DNA of 64,000 bases from the NCBI GenBank assembly GCA_038496445.1, contig JALMLS010000064.1, positions 682,001 through 746,000 on the forward strand. Reading direction: 5' to 3'. The translations under genes and the position numbers were made by a program. The stretch's first letter is position 1. Each line of letters begins with the position of its first letter. The notes below the pieces were generated by a model. It was not told the origin of the DNA, did no database searches, and saw only the letters and a list, made by a program, of their open reading frames with translations. The stretch is from Trichosphaerium sp. ATCC 40318. Taxonomy: Eukaryota; Discosea; Flabellinia; Trichosidae. This document shows, piece by piece, positions 43,078 to 54,900 of this stretch.

Positions 43078-46000
43078 ATGTCGCTTGGATCACGGGCAGG
43101 AACAAGGTTTAATCAGAAAGCAAATGGTCCCGGGGGACAACCAGCACGTACCGAAATTGGGCACTACGTATGTTATCTATTTTAGTACTAAAGGCTATAT
43201 CCGTGGCGTGTTTTTAGTTTTATTGTTCAGGTGTTAACTTTTTTAATGTTATAAAACAGCAATTGGGCTTCAAGATTGGTAAGGGATACTTTGGTACTGT
43301 TTTTACTGGATTGGATCAACAAACAGGGACAGAAGTAGCTATAAAACAGTATGTCTTTTGTACGTAATACCCCTTCACTGACTTATATACGTCAGGCTTG
43401 ATGTTAAGAAGATGAGAAAGGCTAATTTACATTCGTATATGGTACGTCATCTTACCGAATAAGGGCTTGTTTCTTTTTCTTTTTTTTTTTTCTTTCTTTT
43501 TACAGAAATATCACGTGCGCTAGGTGTTGTTTTTTTTTGAACTTATTTTTTCCTCGTTTAGCAAGAAATAGAGTTAATGAAGAATCTTTTACATCAAAAT
43601 ATTGTTAGATACATAGACTTTATTAAAACAAAGGATACTTATAACTTGATTATGGAGTATGTTGAGAGTGGATCCTTATTGGATCTTATAAAGTACGTAA
43701 AAAAAACTCAGATATAATTTTTACCTTCACGAATACTACTCATGTCGCCAATGAAACGACATGGATGATGCGACTACGTTTACGAATTCTACTGAATCTT
43801 TTTTTTTTGCTTGTATTGCTAAGACTGGTTGTAGGAAATATGGTGTTGTACCTGAAACACTTGCGTCTATTTATATTTCGCAAGTACTTGAAGGATTGGC
43901 GTACCTTCAAGAACAGAGTGCGTAATATTAGGGATTATTAACGTATTAACATGTGCTTGTAGAGATTATACACAGAGATATCAAATGTAGTAATATACTG
44001 ATTACAAAACAGGTACCTGTTTGTTCGTTGGATTTTTTTCTGAATAAAGGAAAAGGGTTGTTGTAAACTAGCTGATTTTGGTATGGCTGGAAGAGCTGAT
44101 TCTCAAAACACAAAGTTTACTGTACAAGGAAGTCCTTACTGGAGTGCGTGCATTGCAGCGAACAAAATTAAAACATAGCTAACGCGGAGATTTAAGTGGC
44201 GCCTGAAATCATTCAAATGGAAGGTGCTGGTTTTCCTAGCGATATTTGGTATGCTCAGCGAGCTGTCTTTTTATTATTTTAACTTCTAATTTATTATCTT
44301 TTAGGAGCGTTGGGTGTTCGTGTATAGAATTACTTACGAGCAAGCCACCGTATTTTGATCTCCAACCAATGCAAGCACTATTCAAGGTGAGTGTTTTTTT
44401 TCTCGTAATGACTTTTGCTATCCTTCAAACCACTTGAACTGTACAGGTTTAGGGTGATTAATTTATTTAATAAGGTTGTTAATTCTGAAGAAAATATGAT
44501 TCCTGAGGGTTTCACGGATAACTGTAATGATTTTTTGACAAAGTGTTTGATAAAGGCAAGTTTAAAGACTACCTAAGAATTGGTTTTCTTGTTCTAAGTT
44601 TATTTATCATTTAAATAATTATTTGTGACTTTAGGATCCAGAGAATAGAGGAGTTGCTGCAGATTTACTTCAGCATGTTTGGTTAATATCAAACCAACAA
44701 ACAGTAAATTTTATTCCAACTAACACGTTGTATTAAAGCGCCATTTTTAGGATCGCAAAATGACGATTACAGAAATGGTAAAAGATTTTGATGGCACAAA
44801 ACCTGGTAGACGTCAACAACAACATGGGTCAGAGAGGAAAAAGGCTAATATGCGTTTAACTATTGATATTACAACAACAGAGGAACAGGACAAAATGGTA
44901 CTAGTCTATCAAGAACTTCAAACACCAAACGCGAAAAAAACCTTTTTATATCTAATCTTTTTTGTTCAGGAACTAGAGAAGTTATCTGACCATTCAAACC
45001 ATGAGGCAGTACTGCAACATTTAGTAAATTATAAGAACGCACTAGATAAAGCACATTCTGTACAACAAGAAGGTGATTTAGCTGGAGAGGTTAAGAGACT
45101 AAAAGAGGAAAATATGCAATTGATACTTATGTTCCAAAAACAACTTGGAAAATGTCTTGCCGAAAAGAAAAAAGCCAGTACGTTTTGTATCTTCAAAAAC
45201 ACGTGCTTTATTAATTTTTATCACGTGATTTTACAAATATTATTGACACGTGATATTAGTTGGTTTGGCATATAGATATGATGATAAGATGCAAGAAGCT
45301 CAGCGTGAAGTGAGAGAAGGAAGTAAAGCGTTATCACATACTGAAAGAATGCTGAGAAGAACAAATCAGTTTGCTGCTGAAGTAAAAAAAACTATCGAAT
45401 TTATTTGTCTTTACGTACTCGCTCTAATATGTTTTTTAACAGGCCCAGAGGAGTGCATCTGCTAGTCGTAGGTTAACAGAATCCCTACAAAGGTATTTTG
45501 TGTCAAGATACGATAGACGTCAAGCTCCTAAAAAGTTGGCTTTGGGTACCTGCTGAAAGTGTTAATTTTTTTTAACAGTTTTTTTTAAAAAAGCACTGTA
45601 TGGAGAATTGACACATAACCGCTTATCTAAACCACCATGTTATAAAGATTCACCTATGTGGCGCTGTAAGATATCATTACTTTTTTCATGATTTGATTTT
45701 TTTCAAGGGAGTTCTTCATGGCATGATGTACCTATGCTTATTTTAAGGGATGTATTTTTATTCGCATTTTCTTCCACAAAAGATAGAAATCCATCACAAA
45801 TGTGGATGTTAAGAGAACGTGTATCTATTACTGTAATAACAGATGAGATCAAGGGTCGAGGTCACGCGTTTCAGATTACAACAGGTAGAACCCAATTTGC
45901 GAATAACTTTCGAGTTTAGTTTGTAGCGCCCCTTTTTGTTTGTCCTCAGACCCTTAGTCATTTGTTAAGGTGTTGACAACGAAGTTGTCATTGTTCTTGC

Positions 46001-46197
46001 TGCCGAATCAAAAGATGCTCGCCATAAGTGGCTAAATGGTTAGTGATCACATGTGACATGTCACGTGCCCTCAAAAACAAGAAAGTCGTATTTTAACTTT
46101 GTTCCTTTTAGAATTTAAGAAGACATCATCGCATGGTATCAAATACACAGAGCTACCTGCGATAGCAACTCCTTTTAAGAAGAGAACAAGTGTATAA
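43078..46197 (+). CDS. Cdc7/SepH-like (MAP3K-epsilon type) Ser/Thr kinase with coiled coil and PH domain
   Basis: A kinase with many short exons. The Gly loop is LGFKIGKGYFGTVFTG, the VAIK lysine is in GTEVAIKQ, the hinge is NLIMEYVESGSLLDLIK, the catalytic loop is VIHRDIKCSNILIT, and the Mg-binding motif is LADFGMAG. Activation-segment end QGSPYW..APEIIQMEG and SDIWSVGCSCIELLTSKPPY complete an apparently active domain of the septation-initiation/MAP3K-epsilon class. Then follow a coiled coil (YKNALDKAHSVQQEGDL; EAQREVREGSKALSHTERM) and a C-terminal PH-like domain: SWHDVPMLILRDVFLFAFSS, SITVITDEIKGRGHAFQITT and DARHKWLNEF with the conserved final Trp. In fungi and amoebae such kinases control cytokinesis through small GTPases. 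The added PH domain suggests membrane recruitment. End at TAA 46195-46197. Confidence 0.87.
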
Positions 46198-46446
46198 TGT
46201 AGTAGTGATTGAAGGTAAAAAAAAAACTGAATAAAAAAAAAGCGACTTAAAAAAGTAGACATTGTGTAGCAATGTGGTGTCCGTAGTTATATTTCTGTTC
46301 AAGAATGCATTAGATACATCAATCTCCTTGCCGTCAGTACAAGAAGTAGGCTGTAACTTAAGGAGGATGGTTAAGTTACATTGTGTTCGTTTTCACTTTA
46401 TTTCGGAATTACAGTGATAGTTTGAACTTGCCACTATTCGTGGGAG

Positions 46447-48837
46447 ATGCAGCATGTTGTAAGAAACGTTAAACGGTGAGTTTGATTTGAGACAATGACA
46501 TGTAACGCTAATATCTACTATAGTGCTCGAAACAACAACTGGAGTACTATAGGCGCTCAAATTAGCGCTATTAATAAAATTGGACATTATTTACAAGTAA
46601 AAGAGTTAGATGGATGGTATAACGCGACTGGAGAAGATATTAGTGCGCATGGAGGTAGTGGATTGATACGAGCCAAGTAAGTTAATAAACTTTCTCACCT
46701 GCCTTCTGAAACGCTCTTAGATATCGTGATTCTCTATCTGCTTGTCTTCAAACAGTATACCCGGCGCACAACTGGCAATTATGGAGGTTTACGTGAGTAT
46801 TAAGGCAAACTGTTAGTACTAACATGCAAAAAAAAAGATACACGCCAAAGCGGTTTAGTAAAGATATTAACGGCAAGCGCAAGGCCATAGATTATGTTGG
46901 TCGTGTCTTGGGTATTAAACAACTGAGTGATTGGTACACTGTGACCAATGATCGTGCAATGAAAGCTGGAGGAAGAAATATACTAGTAAGGCACGTGATC
47001 TTGTTACTTTTTTTTTACTCCAACAAGTCTTGAACTTCATCTAAGTGAAGCTCACTTCTTTTTTTAGGTATAATAGATCACTTTATGAATGCCTTCAAGA
47101 TCTACATCCAGAGTATGAGTGGGATCCTATAAAGTTTGTTAGTACACCTGGTAGTTACTGGAAAGATAGCTACAATAAACATCGTGTTTGTGATTCTATT
47201 GCAGAATCTCTTGGTGTTAAAAAGCTCGATGATTGGTATACTGTCACAACTACTCAATTTTCAACACGTGGTGGTGCTCTCCTCAATGCGTACAGCATGA
47301 TCCTAAATTCATAGCTATGCTTAACTGCTACTAGTTATGGTGACTCTATGCCAAGTTTGTTACGATCAGTTTTTCCTTCACACGAGTGGAAACCATGGCG
47401 TTTCAGGTAAGCTATCACTGCACTTGATTATTTATGTTAAACAAGTGTCATCTAGTTGTGTTACCCCTGGGTTTTGGAATAGCTTAGAGAACCAAAGACT
47501 AGCTCTTGAAGACTTTTCAGACCATCAGTACCTTGACTTAAAATGCTTGGATGACTGGTACAATGTTACAGTTACGCAGATTCACTCCTTACATGGATCA
47601 TCCATACTTAGCGCGTATGTTCCTAACGTTAAAACGAATCTAACAAACAATTCTAGGCATTCTAATTCATTGTTGATTTGCCTTCAAGCGGTCTTTCCTG
47701 AACACAAGTGGAAACCTTGGAGATTTAAGTAAGAATATTACTTAAGTTATCTTTAGCTTTGTTGAAGATTAACACTCTTAGATGCGCACCTATGGGTTTC
47801 TGGGATGATGTAAGAAATCATAAGAAAGCCTTTGAAGATGTTAGTGAAGCCTTAGATATTCATGACTTTGACATGTGGAGGAAAATGTCTCCTAATGATT
47901 TTTCTCGTACAGGTTTGAAATCATTTGTTATTCGCCATTATGGTAGTTTAACTAGTGCTCTGAATTTTTTATTCCCTCACTTCAATATTGGTTCTATGAT
48001 ATCAAAAAGAAAGACACACATGAAGTTTTTGGAGCGCGTTTCAAGGCACTTAAACATCAGAAATATGGACAGTTGGTATCGTGTATCTTATGAGCAAATG
48101 GCCGCACATGGTGGATCGAGATTTATGAAGTACTTCCCTCATATGCTTGGTGTTAAATATCCAAACTACAAATGGCAATGGAGGAAGTTTAGAATTGCTT
48201 CAAAGAAAGCAAAACAAAGGTAAACAAAATTTTGAAATAATCACTTATGAACTTTGCTGACTCCTTGTTTTCTCTTTTAGGATTATGTTGCATTGTCTTG
48301 CTGAAATATTCTATAATGATGAGATTATAGAAGAACATGTTATTGGGTTTAAGAACCTTACTGGAGAGTATATCACCGTAGATGCTTTTGTTACATCAAA
48401 GAATATAGCAGTAGAGTATCAAGGTACACTAAATTTCAAGCTTCAAGTGTTGTTAACGTTTTTACTTCAGGCGAACAGCATTATCATGATATGGTATTCC
48501 CGGAGGGTATGTGGGTGACAAGTAGGGAAGCACTAGATGCTGAAAAAATGCAGCAATGCAAAGATTCAGGTGGGTTGAGTTGTTTTTTACCACTGGCTAA
48601 ATATACCTTAGGTATTCGGTTGGTCCATGTACCTTATTGGTGGGATTGCACGGTTGGCTCTTTACGTAGTATTCTATCAAAGAGCTCTTTGGGTATCCTA
48701 GCAAAGGATAACGAACTTAATAGCGCCTCACAAAGTAATGTCTTGACCTCTTAATCATTAAGCACTTCTTTCTTACTTTTTTTTAAACAGGTCTGCATGC
48801 AAGCCTGATGGCACCTCATTCTCTAGCAAATGATTAA
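46447..48837 (+). CDS. LDDWY-repeat protein with intact RAP/PD-(D/E)XK-like domain
   Basis: ATG at 46447 gives a short basic N terminus (MQHVVRNVKRARNNNW), presequence-like. Six repeats follow: anchors KELDGWYNAT, KQLSDWYTVT, KKLDDWYTVT, KCLDDWYNVT, HDFDMWRKMS and RNMDSWYRVS, with closers such as YPAHNWQLWRF, HPEYEWDPIKF, FPSHEWKPWRF and FPEHKWKPWRF. Most repeats are split by an intron after the glycine-rich turn and another after the closer, so exons match repeat halves. The C-terminal domain reads EYITVDAFVTSKNIAVEYQ, GEQHYHDMVFPEG, AEKMQQCKDSG, IRLVHVPYWWD. It keeps Asp, Glu and WWD, so it is the best-preserved member. A final short exon after a GTAATG intron ends at TAA 48835-48837. No ligase-like extension is present. 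Proposed role: organellar nucleic-acid binding (inference). Confidence 0.8.
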
Positions 48838-49304
48838 AAATAGGTTGTATCAAAAATCTTACTTGGTAAGACGGAAAGGAGGGTCAGAAAAAGCTCAGGT
48901 TGATGAGAGACTTGGATTAATAGCGAAATTCATCTGTCAATGAAAAAAAAGGCGACACAAAGACGTAGAGGAAAGCTGAACAAAAAAGCGTGGATAGCCA
49001 GAAAGTCAACACAAGCCAATAAAGTTACGACAGAGAGTATCCGTGTTTGGACATGATGAAAGACGAGTGATGTCGAACAACAGAACTTTTTACCCTTAAG
49101 GCGACCATTTAGATTGGGTGCTTGGACACCTTACACTTGACGGGTTCTCTTCGAGAGGCAATTAGAGTTCTTTAGTGATATGACGACTAGAAAAATGAAA
49201 CCAAAAAATAGTTGTGATCGTCAGCAATGTGTACGTACAACAAGAATGTATTAAAGTGAATGTGTAATACAAATTATTTATGTAAGTGGTTGGGTGTTGG
49301 TGTT
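48838..49304. other. spacer between convergent genes
   Basis: About 470 bp holding two 3' regions. No gene or repeat is recognised. Confidence 0.4.
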
Positions 49305-50676
49305 CTAGGTAGACCTGACTAAATCCTTTTCTCCAAGAACCATATGTTTGTTTAATATTTCAGTATTTTCTGCAAGGTTCACCTGTTCTTTACCTTGTAC
49401 AAACCTCATTGCTCGTGGTGACATCTCTTTAAATTCCTCATCACCATCCAAAACGAGAACATTTTCCATATTACGAACATTTTGATTGTAGGTACAGTAA
49501 CATGACCATAAAACATTACCAAAGTATTCTGAAATTTGTCATTAACAAAAAATAAATAAACAAAAAATAGCTATTTGTTCTGGTATATTTGTTATTGTTG
49601 TATTTTGTTTAAACCTTTAGTCTCCTAGGCTTACCTTCAGTTACTGTTGTAGTAGCCATTCGCCTCTTATGACATACATCCCTAGATACAGACAAGAAAA
49701 TCTTGTAATCAAAGAAATTACATAACGCCTCGTTTGTGAAGAGTAGAAATCCTTCAACTATAATGTATGGTCTTCTTTTCGATGCTATTGTATCTTCAAG
49801 TTTTTTTTGTAATTTTTCAAAGTCAACAGCATCGGGACACTCCTAATAAAACAGTCAGTCAAGTAAACAAACATCCTTCCTAACAAAAACCGCTTTTTTT
49901 TTTGGTGATTGGATGACATCATGGCCAACTAGTACTGAATCAAAGTAAACGTATAATACGTGATTATATTATTCACAGCGTAGTGGAGGCAGACTTGTAA
50001 TAAAAGAGATTTCGCAAAAAAACAATAAAACCTTCCTCTCAGAGAGGTCTTTTCTCACTCACCCAGTTAGATGCTTTTTCATTGAACTCATCTTTTGGAA
50101 TGACGCTCTTGTGAACAGATAAGAGAAAATAGTTGTTATAGTTTGTCTGGCTACCTTAAAGAAGTCGTCTTGAGTTATTATTTCAGCCATTAACGCGAAT
50201 GAAAGGTATTGAGCCAGTGTTGACTTCCCTGAAGGTTTAAAAAGCTCAGATTTATTATTCTTAATTATAAGAGTGCGTACCGCTTCGTGACGCTCCGGCT
50301 ATCCCAATAACAACCGGTTTCGAGTTTGTTGGTTGTATTTCAGTTGCGCTGCAACGAAATAAGTGTTAAATGCGCCTAAACGCGTACATTTTAGGCTTTT
50401 CAAACAGTTTTACAACCTCTTCGCCGTTACAATCAAAAGTTTTGCCATCTACTACAAATTCGGCTGGCGGGTCCTCCAATGAATAAGGAATGGTGATGGT
50501 ATAATTTAGAGCTTACTGTCTCGAATATTGGATCCGCTCTAAACGCTTTTTTGTAAAAAGACGTTGCTTGAGTATATTGTTTAGATTTCTCGGCAAGTAT
50601 AGCTGAACCAAGCGTTAATAAACTCTTTTTAGCCTTTAATACCTTTAAGGAAGTAACTAGCTGCTAATTCGCTCAT
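49305..50676 (-). CDS. nicotinamide riboside kinase-like P-loop kinase
   Basis: The N-terminal part (SLLTLGSAILAEKSKQYTQA, then SFYKKAFRADP) is a helical hairpin like a TPR or MIT module. Then PVVIGIAGASRSGKSTLAQY is the Walker A, followed by AEIITQDDFFK, the NMP-kinase substrate motif. After introns come ECPDAVDFEKLQKKLEDTIA, RPYIIVEGFLLFTNEALCNF and DVCHKRRMATTTVTE, then EYFGNVLWSCYCTYNQNV. The series QDDFFK, W-x-x-P-x-A-x-D, I-x-V-E-G-F-L-L-F, and Y-F..x-W-x-x-Y is that of NMRK-type nicotinamide riboside kinases, related to uridine kinases. It would make NMN for NAD synthesis. The very N terminus is unclear: the ATG at 50676 and the following text differ by one frame near 50643, so either a short leader exon or an error is involved. 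The stop codon is at 49305-49307. Confidence 0.8.
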
Positions 50677-51332
50677 TGTAGCGCCAGAGGTAGCTATGAA
50701 AATGTTTCAGCAAACTGAGGAGTCTGATAAAATCATTGAACCGGATTTATTGATAAGAAAGATCAACGAATCCCATTTTTTAGCTCGCCTAATTATCATT
50801 ACCTACGTATCATTTTCATGCTGCATATTTTAACAAGCACCAGAATCATTTTTGGTTGATAAAGCGAATTACAAGTCTCACAGTGATGATCTCTCATGAC
50901 GAGCTTAAAATGGGTTACAGGTTAGTCTTTTTATTGAAATCCTTTACCTTCCGATTCCTATTTGGAAGATGAGTGCACTGCGAATAGCCTATGTATCCAA
51001 GCCATGTTTGCATTTACTAAACCATAAAAAGCGATCGTAGAGTAAACCTACGGCATAAACTAGAGTGTACAACCTTAAAAAAACTAGTGAATTGTTATCA
51101 AAGTTAGAGAACATATTCAAGACATCGTTCGAGGGATGTTTTGTTAGTTTGTTTCTGAGCGTAAGCCTACATAGCTACTTTACGTGTCGAAGGTGTCTTC
51201 GTCGTTAAAAACAATTGACGTGACCAACAACGAAATCATAAAAAAATCACGTGATTAAGAATATTTCTTGTAAAGTTACCATGAAAAGTAGTTTAGGTTC
51301 ATTTTTAAGAAGCGGGTGGTTTATTGGTGGTA
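50677..51332. other. intergenic region with a possible very small plus-strand gene
   Basis: A plus-strand frame from about 50696 (MKMFQQTEESDKIIEPDLLI) has protein-like composition and a GTATCA donor, but no consistent second exon. A TCACGTGA palindrome lies at 51247-51254. No other feature is recognised. Confidence 0.3.
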
Positions 51333-51825
51333 TTATACTAGCGAACTTGCTTGTACACACGTAACATCACAAAGAGGTTCAAGTTTAGCAAAAGCCTAGA
51401 AAAAAAAAGTAAGAGTAAGATTCTTTGTGCACGAGGTTTGCGTACAACTTTCATGTGCGGCGATATCATATGCGCCTTCCAATGATCCATGGAAGCCCAC
51501 TCTTCAATGAGTATCAACCGGTTAGGGTTCTCGAGATCGCAATTAGGTTGATACTTGATGTATCCCTAAAATGACGTTTGAGGTAAGTATTAAACTACAA
51601 TAGTATTTGTTTTAGCTATTTAAGTGTTCTAAGAGTTGTTTAAAGCGTAAGAACGAATTAAACGATTAATTTTGCTTTCTATAGCAAGCTACTAGGATAA
51701 CACAAGCGTACAGCTTCTTTTTGGGTTGGTGGCAGACATTCTTTGAGGATTATTGATTTAACCTCCTCTACTTTACCCTCCTTACAATCAATAAGGGCAA
51801 TTAGGTTTAGAACTTTATCCGCCAT
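51333..51825 (-). CDS. antibiotic-biosynthesis-monooxygenase (ABM) domain protein
   Basis: Three exons. The first (ATG at 51825) reads MADKVLNLIALIDCKEGKVE then EVKSIILKECLPPTQKEA. After a GTACGC intron comes GYIKYQPNCDLENPNRLILI, EEWASMDHWKAHMISPHMKV, and after another GTACGC intron AFAKLEPLCDVTCVQASSLV. This is the whole dimeric alpha+beta barrel of the ABM family (LN-I-A-x-I..K-x-G-K..E..L; P-T..E-x-G..x-Y; E-x-W-x-S..H..S-P-H-M-K), about 100 residues. ABM proteins are cofactor-independent monooxygenases or small-molecule-binding proteins; the substrate cannot be told. The gene lies at the 3' side of the DOCK gene on the same strand, only about 135 bp away. Confidence 0.85.
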
Positions 51826-51961
51826 TTGTAGGTAACAAGTTGTGTCCTTTCTGTCCGAAAAGAATTGTGAAAAAAGAACCAAAGTCACTTAAGCATAAAT
51901 ACAATGGCTTAATTTATTTAAAAAGCTTTTAAGTTTTTGTAGAACAACTGCCAGAGTTTTT

Positions 51962-54900
51962 TTATGGCACTTCTCCTCTAGCACTGCGCAATGATGCTGA
52001 GTCTTCAGTAACTGACTCAGAAACAGAATAATCATCATCGTCTCCTACATCACCCAAAAACTGTCTCATCTCCTCACGTATTTGTTTAAAGCCTGATTCG
52101 AACTCGTTGTGTAGATCCATTTGGCTATCTGCTGTATTTGCCTTATTCTGTGCGAGACCCATAGCGCAGGCGCCTAATACGAAGTAAGAACGTTACGCAT
52201 TGCTTTGACAAAAGCATAAAATGTAGACAAAACGCTTGTATGTGTAACGTACGTAAAAAGAGTCTGAGAGCAGCACGTAGCTTTTCAGCGCTTTCATGAT
52301 CATCAATGCTTGGATTTGACAAGAATGCCTTAGCGATAGCAGTAGGTCCAGCGTGGACCGATGTTCGTACTGCACCCTATAGAAGCGTAAACACGTAGAG
52401 TACAATTGAGTAAAAGAAAAGAAGATTTCTTGTAGTTAGAAAACTGTACCTGTAATAACAAAGTCATTGTCTTACTATCAGCTGGAATACGCTCAACTTC
52501 TTGCATAAGTTTCGCAGTTCGTTTTTCTATTTGCTCAAGAGCGGTAGTGAGAGGTGTGAGTTTTTTCTAGAAGCAACAGTTAGTACTAGAAGTGATAGGC
52601 ACTTTATTTGGTAAAGAGTTAAAAGAACTTGAAGAAAAATTAAAGCAGCAGTCTTTTTTTTTCCTTTGTACCTCTGCTCTGTCAACTATCTTTATACGGC
52701 TCTTCATGTATGGGAAAGACTTCTCTACAGTGAGTATTGTCTTGACCAAGTATAAATCTCTTGGACTATCTGAATTCTTTACTGCTTGGCAAGGCGTCTC
52801 AAATATAAAGCGACCTACAACCAATACATAAGTTTCCATACTTGGAAAGAGCAAAAAAGGTATTTTTACAAAAACCCAGACGAATAATTTACGTACAGAT
52901 GTTGTAGTTTCTTTCATACTGTGTTTGTCGTTCTGCAAGCTCGTGGTCTTCAAGGTAAGGGTCGACAGACGTAACTAAGATAGGAAATAAGCAAAAAACC
53001 AAAGTTGTAGACCAGAGGCCGTTTTTACGTACTTTGAAGCCAACAATAAGAAGCATCAAGTGACCCTGGATCCACAGCACCAGAACTTGTAATAAACTTA
53101 ACCTTCGCTTCAGGACCCAACTTTTTAGTGAAGATTTTCTTCAAACAAAGTCAACAAACTAGCTAAGAGAAAACAACAGTTTTTACGTACATCTAGCCTC
53201 TCTTGGATCTCTCCAAGTCTTGTAAGAGGTTTGGTCTTGTATATAAACTCATTACCATTAAGATCAGGACCGAACTTGTTTCCATAAAAACCAACACGAT
53301 AATAAGCAGCAGTCAAGCGAGGTGATTTCTCAGCATCAAGCATATTGCGGTAAATAAGTGTTAATGCAGAGTGAGCCTTTGCAAGGCTCTCAAAGTCTCT
53401 ATTCTTTTCATATATTGGTAATAGGAGCTTGTATACTTTGGCAACAGTTTCATCCAACTTTGCCTTTCTAAAATAGCCAATGCTCTAAAAATAAGTAAGT
53501 GACGTGCCTTTGTGACTAAAAAGATTAAGACTGTGGTATGTACCTTTGTCATGGCTGTTACTAAACCTTCAACTGTAAAGTTAGAGGTAGCACAAGCTGT
53601 TTCATCATCGAGAGTAGAAGATGAAAGGTTTGCTTCATCAATACAACTAGGACATATTTTTTCAAACGCTGCACATCCCATAGGTAAACTCTCATCCTAT
53701 TTTTAATAACTATGAGCTATAACATCCACTCAATGAGTTGTACGTACAGGCTCTACAATGCTTAAGTATTCAGCAATAAGCGCTGCCATATGTATATGAC
53801 ATTGCGCTGCCTCTGCCCAAGAGTTCTTTTCCCTAGTACTTGGGTGAGAACAAGCCAAAAAAAAACATCTTGGTAATGATAGAGATATTGTCTTTGAACG
53901 TACTTGTGATGGCTAGCAAGACCCTCAAGCCATGTTACACGTAAATCAGGAGCATTGCTGTAAGAAGCTGCAATACGATGGTACAAATCGGCTCTTGTTT
54001 CTTGATCTGTTTGTTTTGACAGGATTTGCGCAGAATCTTCCAAGATAACTATCAATCTCTTTATAATAGCCTAAAAAAAAACAATCAGGAACACGAACCA
54101 AAAAAAAATCCAATGAGGGAGTGAACAAGTACCTCTACTTCAGTTGCAAAATTGGCTATTTTTGGGATTTTGAAATTCTTCTTAGCAAGGTGTGCATAAC
54201 GTTTTACTGAGTCTAATGCGAGCGCCAAGTACCTTGGGTCCTGTAATATATATTAGTACAAACCCTTAGAGGATAACAAAGAACGTACTTTAATGGCGCT
54301 ATTACCAACAAGTTTGGCGACAGCTACTGTTACTTGTACTTTCACGCGAGTGAAGTTAGTATTGTTCTTGTATTGGAAGTTCTTTAACATCAAAATGTAC
54401 AAGAAAGCAGCTGCGAGTGCACGCACTGAAGCTTCTTGGTAATTACAATGACGAAGAACCTAGAAAAGCAAGTATAAGCAAAAACAGAAAAAAGCCCAGA
54501 AAAGTGAAAACCAATTGGTTTTTTTCAAGTTTAGGTGTTGTGCAAGTACCTCTGTGCAAAGGTGTCCACAATGACCTGAATCAGTTGAAAATACAGTATG
54601 TGGATACTTTGTTACAAAAGACCGCAGTGTAGCGTAAATATGAGTTAAAAAGTTGATGCTTTGCTTCTTCTTTAGTTGGACAACCAAAAGCTTCAAAATA
54701 GTATTCAATACAGACGATGGTATCTTTGTGCCTACGTGATAAAATTAGTATAAGACCCAGGTATATGAACAAAGAAATCTTCTTGGCGAACTATACCAGC
54801 CAACAAGAAATGTGTGAGTTGTTACTGTACCTCGTTTTTGTGCAATCATACTTTTATCGATACTTTGCAGGTATAACTCTATAATATCAAGTGTAACCAT

